64,000 nucleotides of DNA from the NCBI RefSeq assembly GCF_003967515.1, contig NZ_BIFQ01000001.1:434001-498000 (forward strand), written 5' to 3'. Below the pieces are notes generated by a model. That model did not search any database, had not been told where the DNA came from, and saw nothing but the letters and a program-made list of their open reading frames with translations. The position numbers and the translations under genes are program-made. This document shows, piece by piece, positions 1 through 9,852 of this stretch. Source of the stretch: Dictyobacter aurantiacus (lineage in GTDB: Bacteria; Chloroflexota; Ktedonobacteria; Ktedonobacterales; Ktedonobacteraceae). The first letter of the stretch is position 1. Every line of letters starts with the position of its first letter.

Positions 1-1
1 A

Positions 2-331
2 TTCTCTGCCTGTAGAGTGATCGACGCCAACTCTATTCCAAAGAACGTGGCCGCCCATATGGGTGCTTCAACATTTATCGAATCCGAGGTGACCGTCCCT
101 AAAGGACAGAAACTGGACCTGATTGACAACGTTGCCGCTCCCCACGTTATCAAAAACGGTACCTGGAATGGTTCCACCCCAGATCCTACCACAGAGCCAG
201 GTGCCCCCACTGTCAATGCGAGCTTCACCGGTAACGATAAACAAACGGTCGGGCCTTTCAATACCGCGGGTACATTCAAACTGTATTGTACGATTCACGG
301 CGGCATGAAGATCACTATCATTGTGAAATAG
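2..331 (+). CDS. Cupredoxin-like lipoprotein, 5' end outside window
   Basis: The reading frame is open to the left edge, so the gene starts outside the window. The first visible residues read F-S-A-C, fitting the end of a lipobox with the lipidated Cys encoded at 11-13; the mature protein would be a lipoprotein of about 106 residues outside the membrane. Type 1 copper ligands are visible: the His in 'APHVIKNG' and Cys, His and Met in 'YCTIHGGM', the C-x2-H-x2-M spacing of amicyanin/plastocyanin-like proteins. The role as a small electron carrier is inferred; no redox partner is next to it. A GTG at 17 could be taken for a start, but the open frame and lipobox argue against it. Confidence 0.8.
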   Translation, partial: FSACRVIDANSIPKNVAAHMGASTFIESEVTVPKGQKLDLIDNVAAPHVIKNGTWNGSTPDPTTEPGAPTVNASFTGNDKQTVGPFNTAGTFKLYCTIHGGMKITIIVK

Positions 332-349
332 CGCATTATCCTCTATCTT

Positions 350-382
350 GAGAAGCACCACTGATTATCAGCGGTGCTTCTT
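350..382 (+). terminator. Terminator behind the cupredoxin gene
   Basis: The arms 'agaagcacc' (351-359) and 'ggtgcttct' (373-381) pair around an inner four-base stem, and a T-rich run follows (to about 400). It lies 18 bases behind the stop codon, as a rho-independent terminator would. Confidence 0.75.
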
Positions 383-554
383 CTCTTTTTCTTCCCTTTT
401 TCCCACCATCTACCTTTCATTGGCCCGCATAGACCTCAAGTATGGAAAGATATAGTACTTTCATGGCAGGTCTGGCACAAATTCAAGGGCGCATACGGGA
501 GGTGTGCTATACTACGCAGCAGTACTGAAAATATTCGAGGGTTATAGTCGATTT

Positions 555-1199
555 ATGCAACAGAAAACAACCAATCCGGAAATAAAAGGAAAATCAGACT
601 CGCTTATTCTCAAATGTGGAGCGATGCTGCTGTTTTGTGTACTCAGCGTTGTAGTAGCTGCCTGTGGAGCGAATGCCGATAATACCAACGCGGCCGCCCA
701 GGCGCAACCGACGCCGACTATTAATCTCAATGGAACATCCCTGACTCCCACACCAACCATCCCGCCGCAAGCCTGCGGTGTGTGGATGGTCAATGCGTCC
801 CCCACCTACAGCCCCGGTGGCGTGATCCCTATTTATGCTAAATTTGTTAAGATGGATGCAAATGGCAATCCCGTCGGCATCGGCGGCGCTGGCGTCGCCT
901 TTAATATCGCCTGGGGCGATATGACAAACGAGCCGGTTAACGCGGTAACCACCAGCGACGGTCTGGCAACCATCAAGCTACCCATGGGTAACCACGCCGG
1001 CGCCATCAACCGGCTCTCATTGATTACGGCCCACTTCTCCGCCGGAAATGTATCCTGTGATGTGGACAATACGCGACCTCAGTCGTTTGTCATGAGGAGT
1101 GTCGGCAAGCCCGGAACCACCACTCCCACGACGAGCACTGGTGGAGTTAACACCGGTGGTGGTGGTAATACCGGTGGTGGTGGCAAGAAGCATCATTGA
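555..1199 (+). CDS. Secreted lipoprotein with Ig-like domain
   Basis: The ATG at 555 is chosen because a type II signal peptide follows: basic/polar start, hydrophobic stretch and the lipobox 'VVAAC'. An upstream in-frame ATG at 504 would add 17 unlikely residues. A 'gaggg' 12 bases upstream is a modest ribosome site. After lipidation come a Thr/Pro-rich linker (TPTPT runs), then about 100 residues with beta-strand character ('VNASPTYSPGGVIPIYAKFV', 'GVAFNIAWG') that look like a bacterial Ig-like or invasin-type fold, and a Gly/Thr-rich tail ending in KKHH. Function unknown; surface display is inferred. Followed by a strong hairpin at 1262-1298. Confidence 0.75.
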   Translation: MQQKTTNPEIKGKSDSLILKCGAMLLFCVLSVVVAACGANADNTNAAAQAQPTPTINLNGTSLTPTPTIPPQACGVWMVNASPTYSPGGVIPIYAKFVKMDANGNPVGIGGAGVAFNIAWGDMTNEPVNAVTTSDGLATIKLPMGNHAGAINRLSLITAHFSAGNVSCDVDNTRPQSFVMRSVGKPGTTTPTTSTGGVNTGGGGNTGGGGKKHH

Positions 1200-1261
1200 C
1201 CGGCGATCAGGGCAATCCAGTTAGTGGTAGTAGTCCTCAACAGTAATATTTTAATTGAGCA

Positions 1262-1298
1262 AAAAGGTGAGAACGCCATGAACACGTTCTCACCTTTT
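1262..1298 (+). terminator. Strong hairpin terminator
   Basis: A perfect 14 bp stem (1262-1275 with 1285-1298) built on 'aaaaggtgagaacg' and its complement with a 9-base loop. Its A-rich and T-rich edges let it act on both strands. It lies 62 bases behind the lipoprotein stop. Confidence 0.75.
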
Positions 1299-1726
1299 CA
1301 CGTTGACAAGCTAACCTCACGTGTGCTACGCTCTTCTCGTTATAGAATTCCTTTTCTGGATGTCCTAAGGGAGGGTCTTGAAGCGGCGGATGGAAAGGTA
1401 TTCACGTTACCCTTCAGTCAACGGACAAACATTGATGAAATTCGATATTTGGTCGCTATCTGATTCTACATGTGGTAGCGCTGTTGGTTGCTTTATTCCA
1501 TCTTTCCGTTGCCTTCCTTTGTATGGAATGAAAGGAGTCAGGCCGATTTCTCAAAGTAGCGTACACTGAAGTTAAAGAATGATCAAAATCATTCATTCAT
1601 TCCTCACGGGCACAAGTAAAGAACAGCAAACTATTTTGTATCGTCAGTTGCAAAGATGCGTCGTGCTCGGACCTTTCCAGGCTGGCGAAAGGGGCACGAC
1701 TAGCAGAGGTAAAGAAGGTAGTATCA
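1299..1726. other. Gap upstream of coxS; small inverted repeat only
   Basis: No convincing gene is seen here. A short inverted repeat 'gaatgat-caaa-atcattc' at 1577-1594 lies about 135 bases before the coxS start and could be an operator; it may equally be chance. A possible ribosome site 'agaagg' stands about 9 bases before the coxS ATG. Confidence 0.4.
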
Positions 1727-2233
1727 ATGACTACGAAGCGTTCAATCACCGTCACCGTCAATGGGCAAAAGCATCAGAGCGAGGTCGAGCCGCGTACATT
1801 GCTGGTCCACTATTTACGTGAAACCTTAGATCTCACTGGCACCCACATCGGCTGCAATACCTCACAGTGCGGAGCCTGCGTTGTACTGGTTAATGGCGAG
1901 GCTGTTAAGTCCTGTACCGTGCTGGCAGTTCAGGCCGATGGCGCCGAGGTGACAACGATCGAGGGGCTGGCGCCTGAGGGCAGCCTGCACCCCATTCAGG
2001 AAGGCTTCTGGGAGAAACACGGCCTCCAGTGTGGTTTCTGTACTCCTGGCATGATTATGGCCTCTTATCAACTGCTCAAAAACAATCCTCACCCAACCGA
2101 GGCGGAGATTCGTCGCGGTCTGGAAGGCAATATCTGCCGCTGTACGGGCTATCAGAATATTGTCCGTGCCGTCCAGGACGCGGCCGAGCGCATGAGCACC
2201 AGCGCGGAAACCCCGGTTCCCACAGGAGACTAG
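1727..2233 (+). CDS. coxS: Molybdenum hydroxylase small subunit, 2x[2Fe-2S]
   Basis: Iron-sulfur subunit of a CO dehydrogenase/xanthine oxidase family hydroxylase; it passes electrons from the molybdenum site to FAD. The N-terminal plant-type ferredoxin domain has Cys43, Cys48, Cys51 and Cys63, and the C-terminal helical domain has Cys102, Cys105, Cys137 and Cys139 ('CGFCTPG', 'CRCTGY'), so both clusters are complete. Length 168 aa matches the family. It leads the order small-large-medium with coxL 91 bases and coxM further downstream on the same strand. The cytoplasmic location is known for the family. The true substrate cannot be read from this subunit. Confidence 0.93.
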   Translation: MTTKRSITVTVNGQKHQSEVEPRTLLVHYLRETLDLTGTHIGCNTSQCGACVVLVNGEAVKSCTVLAVQADGAEVTTIEGLAPEGSLHPIQEGFWEKHGLQCGFCTPGMIMASYQLLKNNPHPTEAEIRRGLEGNICRCTGYQNIVRAVQDAAERMSTSAETPVPTGD

Positions 2234-2324
2234 CACCTTTTTGTTGCGCAAGGATGCTCTCTAACCAGTGTTGTGTATGGAGTAAGTTTCATTTCTCAAC
2301 GTATGAGAAAGGATATGTATACTC

Positions 2325-4661
2325 ATGGGCATTGCAGCTATGCTTGGGACGCCGATTAAACGGCGCGAGGATCCCCGCTTGATTACTGGTCAAGCAACCT
2401 ATGTCGATGACATCAAGCTTCTAGGTATGCTCCACATGGCGGTATTTCGTAGCACCTACGGACACGCCAGAATCAACAGCATCAATACGGACGCCGCCCG
2501 CCAGCTTCCTGGTGTGGTCGCAGTCTATACCGCGCAAGATCTAAAAGGTACCGTTGGCAATATCCCTGTGGCCGCACCTCTCCCCCCACATATCACCAAT
2601 GGGATGGGACGGCGCCTGCCGCTGGCCGAAAATAAGGTCCGCTTCTATGGAGATCCAGTGGCCATCGTCATCGCGGAAAACCGCTATGTGGCCCGCGATG
2701 CCCTGGATCTCATCGACGTAGATTATGAGCCGCTACCGGCGGCCATCGATATCGAACAAGCTATGCAGCCTGATGCCCCGCTGCTCTATGAAGATTTCAA
2801 GAGCAATATCGCTGTCTCGCTTCGTCCTTCATCTGAAGCTATCGACAAGGTATTTGCCGAGACAGTAGCCAATGGTGGCGTCGTCGTCAAAGAGCGCTTT
2901 GTCAATCAGCGCGTGGCTCCATCTCCCATGGAGACCAGAGGGGTTGTAGCGGAGTTCAGGAAGTCCGATAAATCGCTCAACCTGTGGAGTTCGTCCCAGA
3001 TTCCCCATCTACTGCGCAACTACCTGGCGGAACAACTCGGGCTAGCCCAGCACCGGGTACGCGTGATTGTGCCAGAGGTGGGAGGCGGTTTCGGCTGTAA
3101 ACTGAATATTTATCCAGAAGAGGCGTTGGCCGCCTTCGCGGCCATGAAGACAGGTCGCCCGGTGAAATGGATCGAGGATCGGGATGAGAATCTGGCAGCC
3201 ACCATCCATGGCCGCGACCAGGTCAATTATGTTGAGGCGGCCGCCACCCAGGACGGAAAAGTCGTCGGGCTCAAATTCCATATCATTTCGGACCTGGGCG
3301 CCTATCTACAGTTCTTCACCGACGTGATTGCGATCGCCTTTACGCTGCCCATGCTCAGCGGCTGTTATGATATTCCCAATATCTACAGTAGCTGCGACAC
3401 CGTCTTTACCAATAAGGCACCAACGGACGCATATCGCGGCGCGGGCCGTCCCGAGGCCACCTATATGGTTGAGCGAGCCATGGACCTGGTAGCCAATGAG
3501 CTCAAGCGTGATCCAGCTGAGATTCGCCTGCGCAACTTCGTGCAGCCAGAGCAGTTCCCACATACGATGGCGACTGGCGCCCTCTACGATAGCGGCAACT
3601 ACGCCGCGGCCCTTGAAAAGGCCATGGATATTATCCACTATGATATGCTGCGCGAGGACCAGAAACGTGCGCGCGCTCAGGGAAAGCTGATGGGCATCGG
3701 CATCTCGTCATACGTTGAGATCTGCGGCATTGGACCCAAAGGGACTACCCCCTTCGGCCTGTACGAAAGCGCCCGCGTGCGCATCGAGCAGACCGGAACG
3801 GTGATGGTCTATACGGGGTCGTCGCCCCATGGACAGGGTGAAGAAACAACCTTCGCGCAGATCGTGGCCAGTGAATTCGGCATTCCACAGGAGAAGGTCC
3901 TGGTCCTGCACGGCGATACAGATTCCACCCCTGAAGGACGTGGCACCTATGGTAGCCGCACCACCGCCGTCGGAGGAACGGCCGTCTATCAGGCATCGAC
4001 GCGCCTGAAAGAGAAGATGAAAACCATCGCCGCCGCCATGCTGGAGGCCAGCGCCTCCGACATCGAGGTGGAAGATGGCAAGTTTACCGTTGCCGGCTCA
4101 CCGCAAAAATCTGTCTCGTTCGAAGATGTGGCCGCCACCGCCAATACATCCAATACACTGGCTCCCGGAATCGAACCGGGACTGGAGACCACCGTCTTTT
4201 TTGAGCCTGAAGCCTGTACCTTCCCATTTGGTACCCACATCTGCGTCGTTGAGATCGATCAGGATACGGGAGAACCCGAGATCACGCGCTATGTGGCAGT
4301 CGATGACTGTGGCAAACAGCTCAATCCTCTCATCGTTGCCGGACAGGTGCATGGTGGCATCGCGCAGGGCGTGGGGCAAGCGATGTACGAAGAAGTGGTT
4401 TATAATGAAGACGGACAATTGCTGACGTCGACCTTCATGGATTACGCCATGCCGATCGCGCCAGAGTTGCCGTTCTTTGAGCTAGATCATACCGTCACGC
4501 CAACGACCGTCAACCCACTGGGTGTCAAGGGCGTTGGAGAAGCTGGCACGATCGGTTCGACACCAGCGGTCGCGGCTGCCGTAGCCGATGCTCTGAGTGT
4601 CAATCATGTCGATATGCCGCTTAAGCCTGAAAAGTTGTGGCGGATCATCCATAAGCAATAG
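2325..4661 (+). CDS. coxL: Molybdenum hydroxylase large subunit, form II CoxL type
   Basis: Catalytic subunit carrying the molybdopterin cytosine dinucleotide cofactor. The active-site loop at residues 369-375 reads A-Y-R-G-A-G-R, the form II signature; form I CO dehydrogenases have A-Y-x-C-S-F-R with a copper-binding Cys that is absent here. A cofactor motif 'GGGFGCK' lies near residue 252 and the conserved Glu in 'GVGEAG' near residue 738. The length, 778 aa, is normal. Form II enzymes are only putatively CO oxidising, so another aldehyde, purine or aromatic heterocycle is equally possible. Start at the ATG at 2325 with 'gagaaagga' upstream; the stop is 13 bases from coxM. Confidence 0.93.
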   Translation: MGIAAMLGTPIKRREDPRLITGQATYVDDIKLLGMLHMAVFRSTYGHARINSINTDAARQLPGVVAVYTAQDLKGTVGNIPVAAPLPPHITNGMGRRLPLAENKVRFYGDPVAIVIAENRYVARDALDLIDVDYEPLPAAIDIEQAMQPDAPLLYEDFKSNIAVSLRPSSEAIDKVFAETVANGGVVVKERFVNQRVAPSPMETRGVVAEFRKSDKSLNLWSSSQIPHLLRNYLAEQLGLAQHRVRVIVPEVGGGFGCKLNIYPEEALAAFAAMKTGRPVKWIEDRDENLAATIHGRDQVNYVEAAATQDGKVVGLKFHIISDLGAYLQFFTDVIAIAFTLPMLSGCYDIPNIYSSCDTVFTNKAPTDAYRGAGRPEATYMVERAMDLVANELKRDPAEIRLRNFVQPEQFPHTMATGALYDSGNYAAALEKAMDIIHYDMLREDQKRARAQGKLMGIGISSYVEICGIGPKGTTPFGLYESARVRIEQTGTVMVYTGSSPHGQGEETTFAQIVASEFGIPQEKVLVLHGDTDSTPEGRGTYGSRTTAVGGTAVYQASTRLKEKMKTIAAAMLEASASDIEVEDGKFTVAGSPQKSVSFEDVAATANTSNTLAPGIEPGLETTVFFEPEACTFPFGTHICVVEIDQDTGEPEITRYVAVDDCGKQLNPLIVAGQVHGGIAQGVGQAMYEEVVYNEDGQLLTSTFMDYAMPIAPELPFFELDHTVTPTTVNPLGVKGVGEAGTIGSTPAVAAAVADALSVNHVDMPLKPEKLWRIIHKQ

Positions 4662-4674
4662 AGAGGAAACATGT

Positions 4675-5541
<867 letters not shown>

Positions 5542-5558
5542 CACATCGTATATCCGCC

Positions 5559-5604
5559 CGGCGGCATGCTAATTCCCCACATGTTGGGAATCAGCATGCC
5601 GCCG
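5559..5604. terminator. Near-perfect palindrome behind coxM
   Basis: Arms 5559-5580 and 5583-5604 pair over 22 bases with two mismatches and a minimal loop, 17 bases behind the coxM stop. No T-run follows, so factor-independent termination is uncertain. It belongs to the recurrent class of long intergenic palindromes in this window. Confidence 0.65.
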
Positions 5605-5710
5605 AGCGTGTTCTCACCTGCGGTGCTCCGTAATCCATTATATATGGTTTGGTGCAGGGAGAACCTTGCACCTCACGTCTCAAGAGCGCAGAAAGCAGCT
5701 TCTCTGCTTA

Positions 5711-5820
5711 ATTTTGTAATCTGGTGCATGGGCTGTGCGAATGCACAGCCCATGCACCAGATTACAAAATTAGCGCATCCGCGAAGCGGATGCGAGTATG
5801 GGGGCGCCAGTGCCCCATAC
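5711..5820. repeat. Long palindrome with two tail hairpins
   Basis: A perfect 28 bp stem (5711-5738 with 5743-5770) closes on a 4-nt loop. It is followed at once by a 9 bp hairpin with a GAA loop (5774-5794) and by an 8 bp hairpin 'gtatgggg...ccccatac' (5796-5820). About 90 bases upstream stands 'acctgcggtgc' (from about 5617), which also precedes the palindromes at 23895 and 35920. With the hairpin at 5559 it separates coxM from the M29 gene; no gene is seen in 5542-5908. Confidence 0.8.
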
Positions 5821-5908
5821 TATTGAGAAGCAGCCACCCTCATAAAGTTTGTATAATAAGGAGACATATCTAAGATCTCATCCATCGCTAGAAAGAAGCC
5901 ATGAACTC

Positions 5909-7012
5909 ATGAACGATATCCGCATAGAGCGCTGGGCGCATACACTGGTCCACTACTGTCTCTATCTCAAGCCGGGGGATATCCTCGCCATCCAGGCAAC
6001 GCCGCTGGCGACACCGTTAATTGAGGCCGTCTATCGCGAGGCGCTACGAGTCGGGGCCCAGCCGATTCCTCTGATCGAACTTGAAGAATTGACGCAGATC
6101 CTGTTACGTGAAGGAAGCGATAGTCAGCTCACAACACTTTCGCCGGTCACCCTGATGATGGCAGAGAAGGCAACCGCTCGCTTGAATATTTCATCCAGCA
6201 ACAATCCTAAAGCGTTGAGCACCGTTCCACCGGCGCGCAGTGCCAAACGTCAGCAGGCCTCTCGCTCGATCGCATCGACGTTCCGTCAGCGCGAACAGGC
6301 CGGTGAGTTTCGCTGGTGTGGCACTCTCTATCCCACCACCGGCTATGCCCAGGAAGCCAACATGTCCCTGAAAGAATTTGAAGAGTTTGTCTTTGATGTC
6401 TGCTTCCTGAACGATCCCGATCCTATTGCACGCTGGAAGGAACTGGCCGGCCGCCAGCAGCGCTATGTCGATTGGCTGGTGGGCAAAAAACAGGTCCATG
6501 TGCTGGGCGAGGGCACAGATCTCAGACTATCGATCGCCGATCGCATCTTTATCAATAGCGATGGCAAACGCAACTTCCCCAGTGGCGAGTTCTTCACCGG
6601 TCCCATTGAGAACAGCGCCAACGGTGTGATACAATTCGATGTCCCGGCCACTTACGGCGGGAGGTCCGTCGAGGGGGTACGCCTGGTATTCCAGGAAGGT
6701 AAGGTCGTCGAGGCCAGCGCGCGCCAGGGTAATGACTATCTGCAGCAGATGCTCAATATGGATGACGGGGCTCGCTACCTGGGAGAGTTCGCCTTCGGCA
6801 TCAATAAGGGTGTCACCCAGGCCACCAAACAAATCTTATTTGATGAGAAGATGGGTGGCACCATCCACATGGCCCTGGGCGCCAGCTATCCCGAGACCGG
6901 AGGACTCAACAAGTCCGCCCTGCACTGGGACATGGTCTGCGATCTGCGTACATCCGGTGAGGTATGGATCGATGATACCCTCTTCCTTAAAGATGGTCAG
7001 ATCTTGATTTAA
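5909..7012 (+). CDS. M29 family aminopeptidase
   Basis: Thermophilic metalloprotease family (AmpS/AmpT type), which removes N-terminal residues using a co-catalytic metal pair. Candidate ligands are all present: Glu227 in 'GEFF', Glu293 in 'LGEF', His320 and Tyr327 in 'HMALGASY', and His339 and Asp341 in 'LHWD'. Length 367 aa is close to the family's about 410. The ATG at 5909 ('MNDIRIERW') is chosen with 'gaaagaag' upstream; a TTG at 5849 would add 20 poorly matching residues. It lies between coxM and the maturation genes, 76 bases before the MoxR gene. A role in hydroxylase maturation is only a guess from position. Confidence 0.88.
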   Translation: MNDIRIERWAHTLVHYCLYLKPGDILAIQATPLATPLIEAVYREALRVGAQPIPLIELEELTQILLREGSDSQLTTLSPVTLMMAEKATARLNISSSNNPKALSTVPPARSAKRQQASRSIASTFRQREQAGEFRWCGTLYPTTGYAQEANMSLKEFEEFVFDVCFLNDPDPIARWKELAGRQQRYVDWLVGKKQVHVLGEGTDLRLSIADRIFINSDGKRNFPSGEFFTGPIENSANGVIQFDVPATYGGRSVEGVRLVFQEGKVVEASARQGNDYLQQMLNMDDGARYLGEFAFGINKGVTQATKQILFDEKMGGTIHMALGASYPETGGLNKSALHWDMVCDLRTSGEVWIDDTLFLKDGQILI

Positions 7013-7088
7013 TTCTCGCCAAAAAAAGATACACTATCATTATTCATTGGAAATGCTACCTTAGCACGTTTTGAAAGGCAGGCTTACG

Positions 7089-8009
7089 TTGGAGCAGGCA
7101 CAGTTTAGCCAACCGAACAACTTTGCAACGATTGAAGATGTACAACGTGCAATGTCCGAGCAACATTACATCACAGATCGCAGTCTGGCAACTGCTATCT
7201 TTCTATCACTCAAACGACGTAAGCCACTCTTACTGGAAGGTGAACCCGGCGTAGGCAAAACAGAGATCGCCAAGGTGCTGGCGACCCTGCTGGGAACGCG
7301 CCTGATCCGCCTGCAGTGTTACGAGGGCATCGATATCAATACGGCGGTCTATGAGTGGAACTATACGCGCCAGATGCTACACATTCGTTTGCTAGAGGCC
7401 AGCGCCGTTAATCAGCCAGCCGAGATGAAAGAGATCTTTGGCCCCGATTTCTTGATGCAGCGTCCACTTCTGCAGGCCATTGATCCCAGCAACCCTACCC
7501 CACCGGTGCTGCTCATCGATGAACTGGATCGTAGCGATGAAGAGTTTGAAGCCTATCTGCTGGAGCTGTTGTCGGACTTCCAGATCACGATTCCAGAGAT
7601 CGGCACCATCCAGGCTAAAGAGCCTCCATTCGTGATCATCACGTCCAATCGGACACGCGAGATTCACGATGCGCTACGCCGCCGCTGCCTCTACTATTGG
7701 ATCGATTTCCCGACGCTGGAAAAAGAATATCAGATTATCCTGGCCCGCATGCCCGAGGCACCCGAGCGTCTGGCGAAGCAGGTCACCCACTTCGTCCATG
7801 AGTTACGCAACCAGGAACTGTATAAAGCTCCGGGCATCGCGGAGACGCTGGATTGGATGAGCTCGTTACTGGCCCTGGATCAACAGGAACTGACAGAAGG
7901 CGCAGTCCGCGACTCGCTGGGCGCCCTGCTCAAATATCAGGATGATCTGCTCAAAGTGGGTGGACTCGACATCGGCAAAATCTTACAGAAACTACGGGGA
8001 GCCTCCTGA
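7089..8009 (+). CDS. MoxR-family AAA+ ATPase, CoxD-like
   Basis: Chaperone-type AAA+ ATPase; in CO dehydrogenase clusters the CoxD homologue helps to insert the metal site with the VWA partner CoxE. Walker A 'GEPGVGKT' lies at about residues 51-58, Walker B 'VLLIDELD' follows, and sensor 1 is 'IITSN'. Length 306 aa is normal. Start: TTG at 7089 preceded by 'aaaggcagg' six bases upstream; an in-frame TTG at 7071 lies on top of that site and is less likely. It overlaps the VWA gene by one base, pointing to translational coupling. Confidence 0.88.
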   Translation: MEQAQFSQPNNFATIEDVQRAMSEQHYITDRSLATAIFLSLKRRKPLLLEGEPGVGKTEIAKVLATLLGTRLIRLQCYEGIDINTAVYEWNYTRQMLHIRLLEASAVNQPAEMKEIFGPDFLMQRPLLQAIDPSNPTPPVLLIDELDRSDEEFEAYLLELLSDFQITIPEIGTIQAKEPPFVIITSNRTREIHDALRRRCLYYWIDFPTLEKEYQIILARMPEAPERLAKQVTHFVHELRNQELYKAPGIAETLDWMSSLLALDQQELTEGAVRDSLGALLKYQDDLLKVGGLDIGKILQKLRGAS

Positions 8010-9364
8010 TGACAAACGCACAACCACCAGAGGAGCAGGCGGCTCAGGTGCTCACCCCCAGAGACATCGAGTATGGAGAACGCCTGCTCTATCGCCTGAC
8101 CGAGTTTGGTCGTCTCCTCTGGGAATCAGGCATCAACGTCGGACCGCATCAACTTCTGGAGGTGGCGGAGACGTTGAATGCTATTGATATCACCAATCCA
8201 GAGGATTTTTACGCCGCCCTCAAGTGCAGTCTCCTGACGCGCCATGAGCAGGAACCGATCTTCGACCAGATGTTTAACTACTTCTGGTCGCTGCGGAACA
8301 ACCTGGATAAAAAGCTTGAGAACAATACCAACAACGCCATCAAGCGCGAGGAGCGCCAGATGCGCCTGCCACCCTCGGAACGCAAACGGCTGGCCGAGCA
8401 CCTGAAAACCAGTGAGACGCGCAAAGAACTGCGCGGCGAGATGCGTCCCTCGGAACGCAAACGCACAACCGAGGAGGACGACAAAGAGACGAAGAATGAC
8501 CTGGGCGAGCCGCAGGGAACCGCCTACAGCGCCATTGAACAACTGCGCAAGAAGGACTTTGAGAACTTTACCTGGGAGGAAGTGCAAGAAGCCAAGCGCC
8601 TGATGTCCGAGATGCACTGGAATCTGGGACAACGTTCCACCCGGCGCAAGGCTCCAGCTCGCACAGGCTCGTATCCCGACATGCGACGCATGGTCAGGCG
8701 CAATCTCAAATATGGAGCGGAAATGATCGAGCTGACGTGGCGTGAGATCAAGCAGAAGCCACGCCCCCTGGTCATTATCTGTGACATCAGTGGCTCAATG
8801 AGCCTCTATTCACGCCTGCTACTCCACTTCATTCATACCGTCTCAAACGGCCTGATGAATGTGGAAGCCTTTGTCTTTGGCACGCGTCTGACGCGCATCA
8901 CGCGCCAGTTGAAGAGGCGCGACGTGGATGACGCCGTGCGCGACGTCTCTAAATCGGTGCAGGACTGGTCGGGAGGAACACGCATCGGGGATGCCCTGCA
9001 CTACTTTAACTATCACTGGTCAAAGCGCGTCCTTGGGCGCGGCGCCGTGGTCTTAATTATCAGCGATGGCTGGGACCGGGGCGAGGCCGGGACGCTGCAG
9101 ATCGAGATGGATCGTCTGCAACGCAGCTGCCATCGTCTGATCTGGCTCAACCCATTGCTTGGTTCACCCGACTATCGACCACTCACCATCGGCATGAAAA
9201 CATCGCTCCCGTTCATCGATGATTTCCTGCCCTCAAACAACCTGGATAGCCTGATCAACCTGGGCCATCTTCTCTCCAACATCAATGAGAGTCGGCCGGA
9301 TCGCAGCGCGGCCGCACGGCGCAAAGCGGTCGAGGCATGGAGCAAACCCAAAAAACGTTATTGA
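8009..9364 (+). CDS. VWA domain protein, CoxE-like
   Basis: Partner of the MoxR ATPase. The C-terminal half is a von Willebrand A domain with the metal-ion-dependent adhesion motif D-I-S-G-S starting at Asp259, followed by 'SGGTRIG' and 'ISDGWDRGE'. The N-terminal half is helical and highly charged and contains the repeated short motif 'PSERKR'. Length 451 aa is in the family range. The MoxR/VWA pair with coxSLM upstream and XdhC genes downstream matches known molybdenum hydroxylase clusters, so a role in cofactor or metal insertion is well supported by context. Confidence 0.88.
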   Translation: MTNAQPPEEQAAQVLTPRDIEYGERLLYRLTEFGRLLWESGINVGPHQLLEVAETLNAIDITNPEDFYAALKCSLLTRHEQEPIFDQMFNYFWSLRNNLDKKLENNTNNAIKREERQMRLPPSERKRLAEHLKTSETRKELRGEMRPSERKRTTEEDDKETKNDLGEPQGTAYSAIEQLRKKDFENFTWEEVQEAKRLMSEMHWNLGQRSTRRKAPARTGSYPDMRRMVRRNLKYGAEMIELTWREIKQKPRPLVIICDISGSMSLYSRLLLHFIHTVSNGLMNVEAFVFGTRLTRITRQLKRRDVDDAVRDVSKSVQDWSGGTRIGDALHYFNYHWSKRVLGRGAVVLIISDGWDRGEAGTLQIEMDRLQRSCHRLIWLNPLLGSPDYRPLTIGMKTSLPFIDDFLPSNNLDSLINLGHLLSNINESRPDRSAAARRKAVEAWSKPKKRY

Positions 9365-9411
9365 TATTCTATGCAAGAGGCGCTGTTTAGTTAAGCGCGG
9401 AGGAAACAGAT

Positions 9412-9729
9412 ATGCGCGACGTACTACCCGATATTGAGAAATGGCGTGCACAGGGTGAAAAGGTCGCGGTGGCGACGGTCATCAGTATGATCGGCTCGGC
9501 GCCCCGTCTTCCTGGTGCCAAACTGGCCGTCAGCGAAAAAGGTGAGCTAACCGGCTCCGTCAGCGGAGGCTGTGTCGAGCCAGCCGTGGTGCAGGCCGCC
9601 ATGGAGGTTATCAAAAACGGCCAGCCCCAGTTGCTCGAATTCGGCATCAGCGAAGCCGATAACATCGAAAAAATCGGCCTCGCCTGCGGTGGCACCATCC
9701 GGGTCTTCGTTGAACGCCTGGATTGGTAA
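9412..9729 (+). CDS. XdhC/CoxI N-terminal-domain protein
   Basis: Stand-alone 105 aa copy of the XdhC_CoxI domain, normally the N-terminal part of XdhC, which binds molybdenum cofactor and delivers it to the hydroxylase. Conserved stretches are 'GSAPRLPGAKLAVSE', 'GSVSGGCVE' and 'GLACGGTIRVFVE'. A strong ribosome site 'gcggagga' precedes the ATG. It ends well before a Rossmann domain, which is supplied by the next gene, so the two probably work as one split XdhC. Confidence 0.88.
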   Translation: MRDVLPDIEKWRAQGEKVAVATVISMIGSAPRLPGAKLAVSEKGELTGSVSGGCVEPAVVQAAMEVIKNGQPQLLEFGISEADNIEKIGLACGGTIRVFVERLDW

Positions 9730-9744
9730 CCCCCAACCCCGCAA

Positions 9745-9835
9745 ACCCCGTAGGTGCCGGGCTTGCCCCGGCTTTGATGCATAACGTTGAACGTATAATC
9801 CCGTGCGGGCGCATCATGCCACATACACACAACAA
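9745..9835. repeat. Diverged repeat piece between the XdhC genes
   Basis: The 25 bases at 9749-9773 recur in reverse orientation at 49826-49850 with two differences, and 'gttgaacgtat' after it resembles 'ttgaatgtat' of the element at 49655-49975. A short GC hairpin (9756-9772) lies within it. This suggests a decayed copy of the same intergenic element. Confidence 0.5.
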
Positions 9836-9852
9836 AGGTAGGAGGAGATCCC

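Noticed and set aside
1577..1594. Inverted repeat before coxS as a firm operator
   Set aside because: Short arms and distance of about 135 bases to the start; kept only as a note in the gap entry.
2325..4661. Labelling the enzyme a proven CO dehydrogenase
   Set aside because: The active-site loop is AYRGAGR (form II), which lacks the Cys needed for the Mo-Cu site of form I enzymes.
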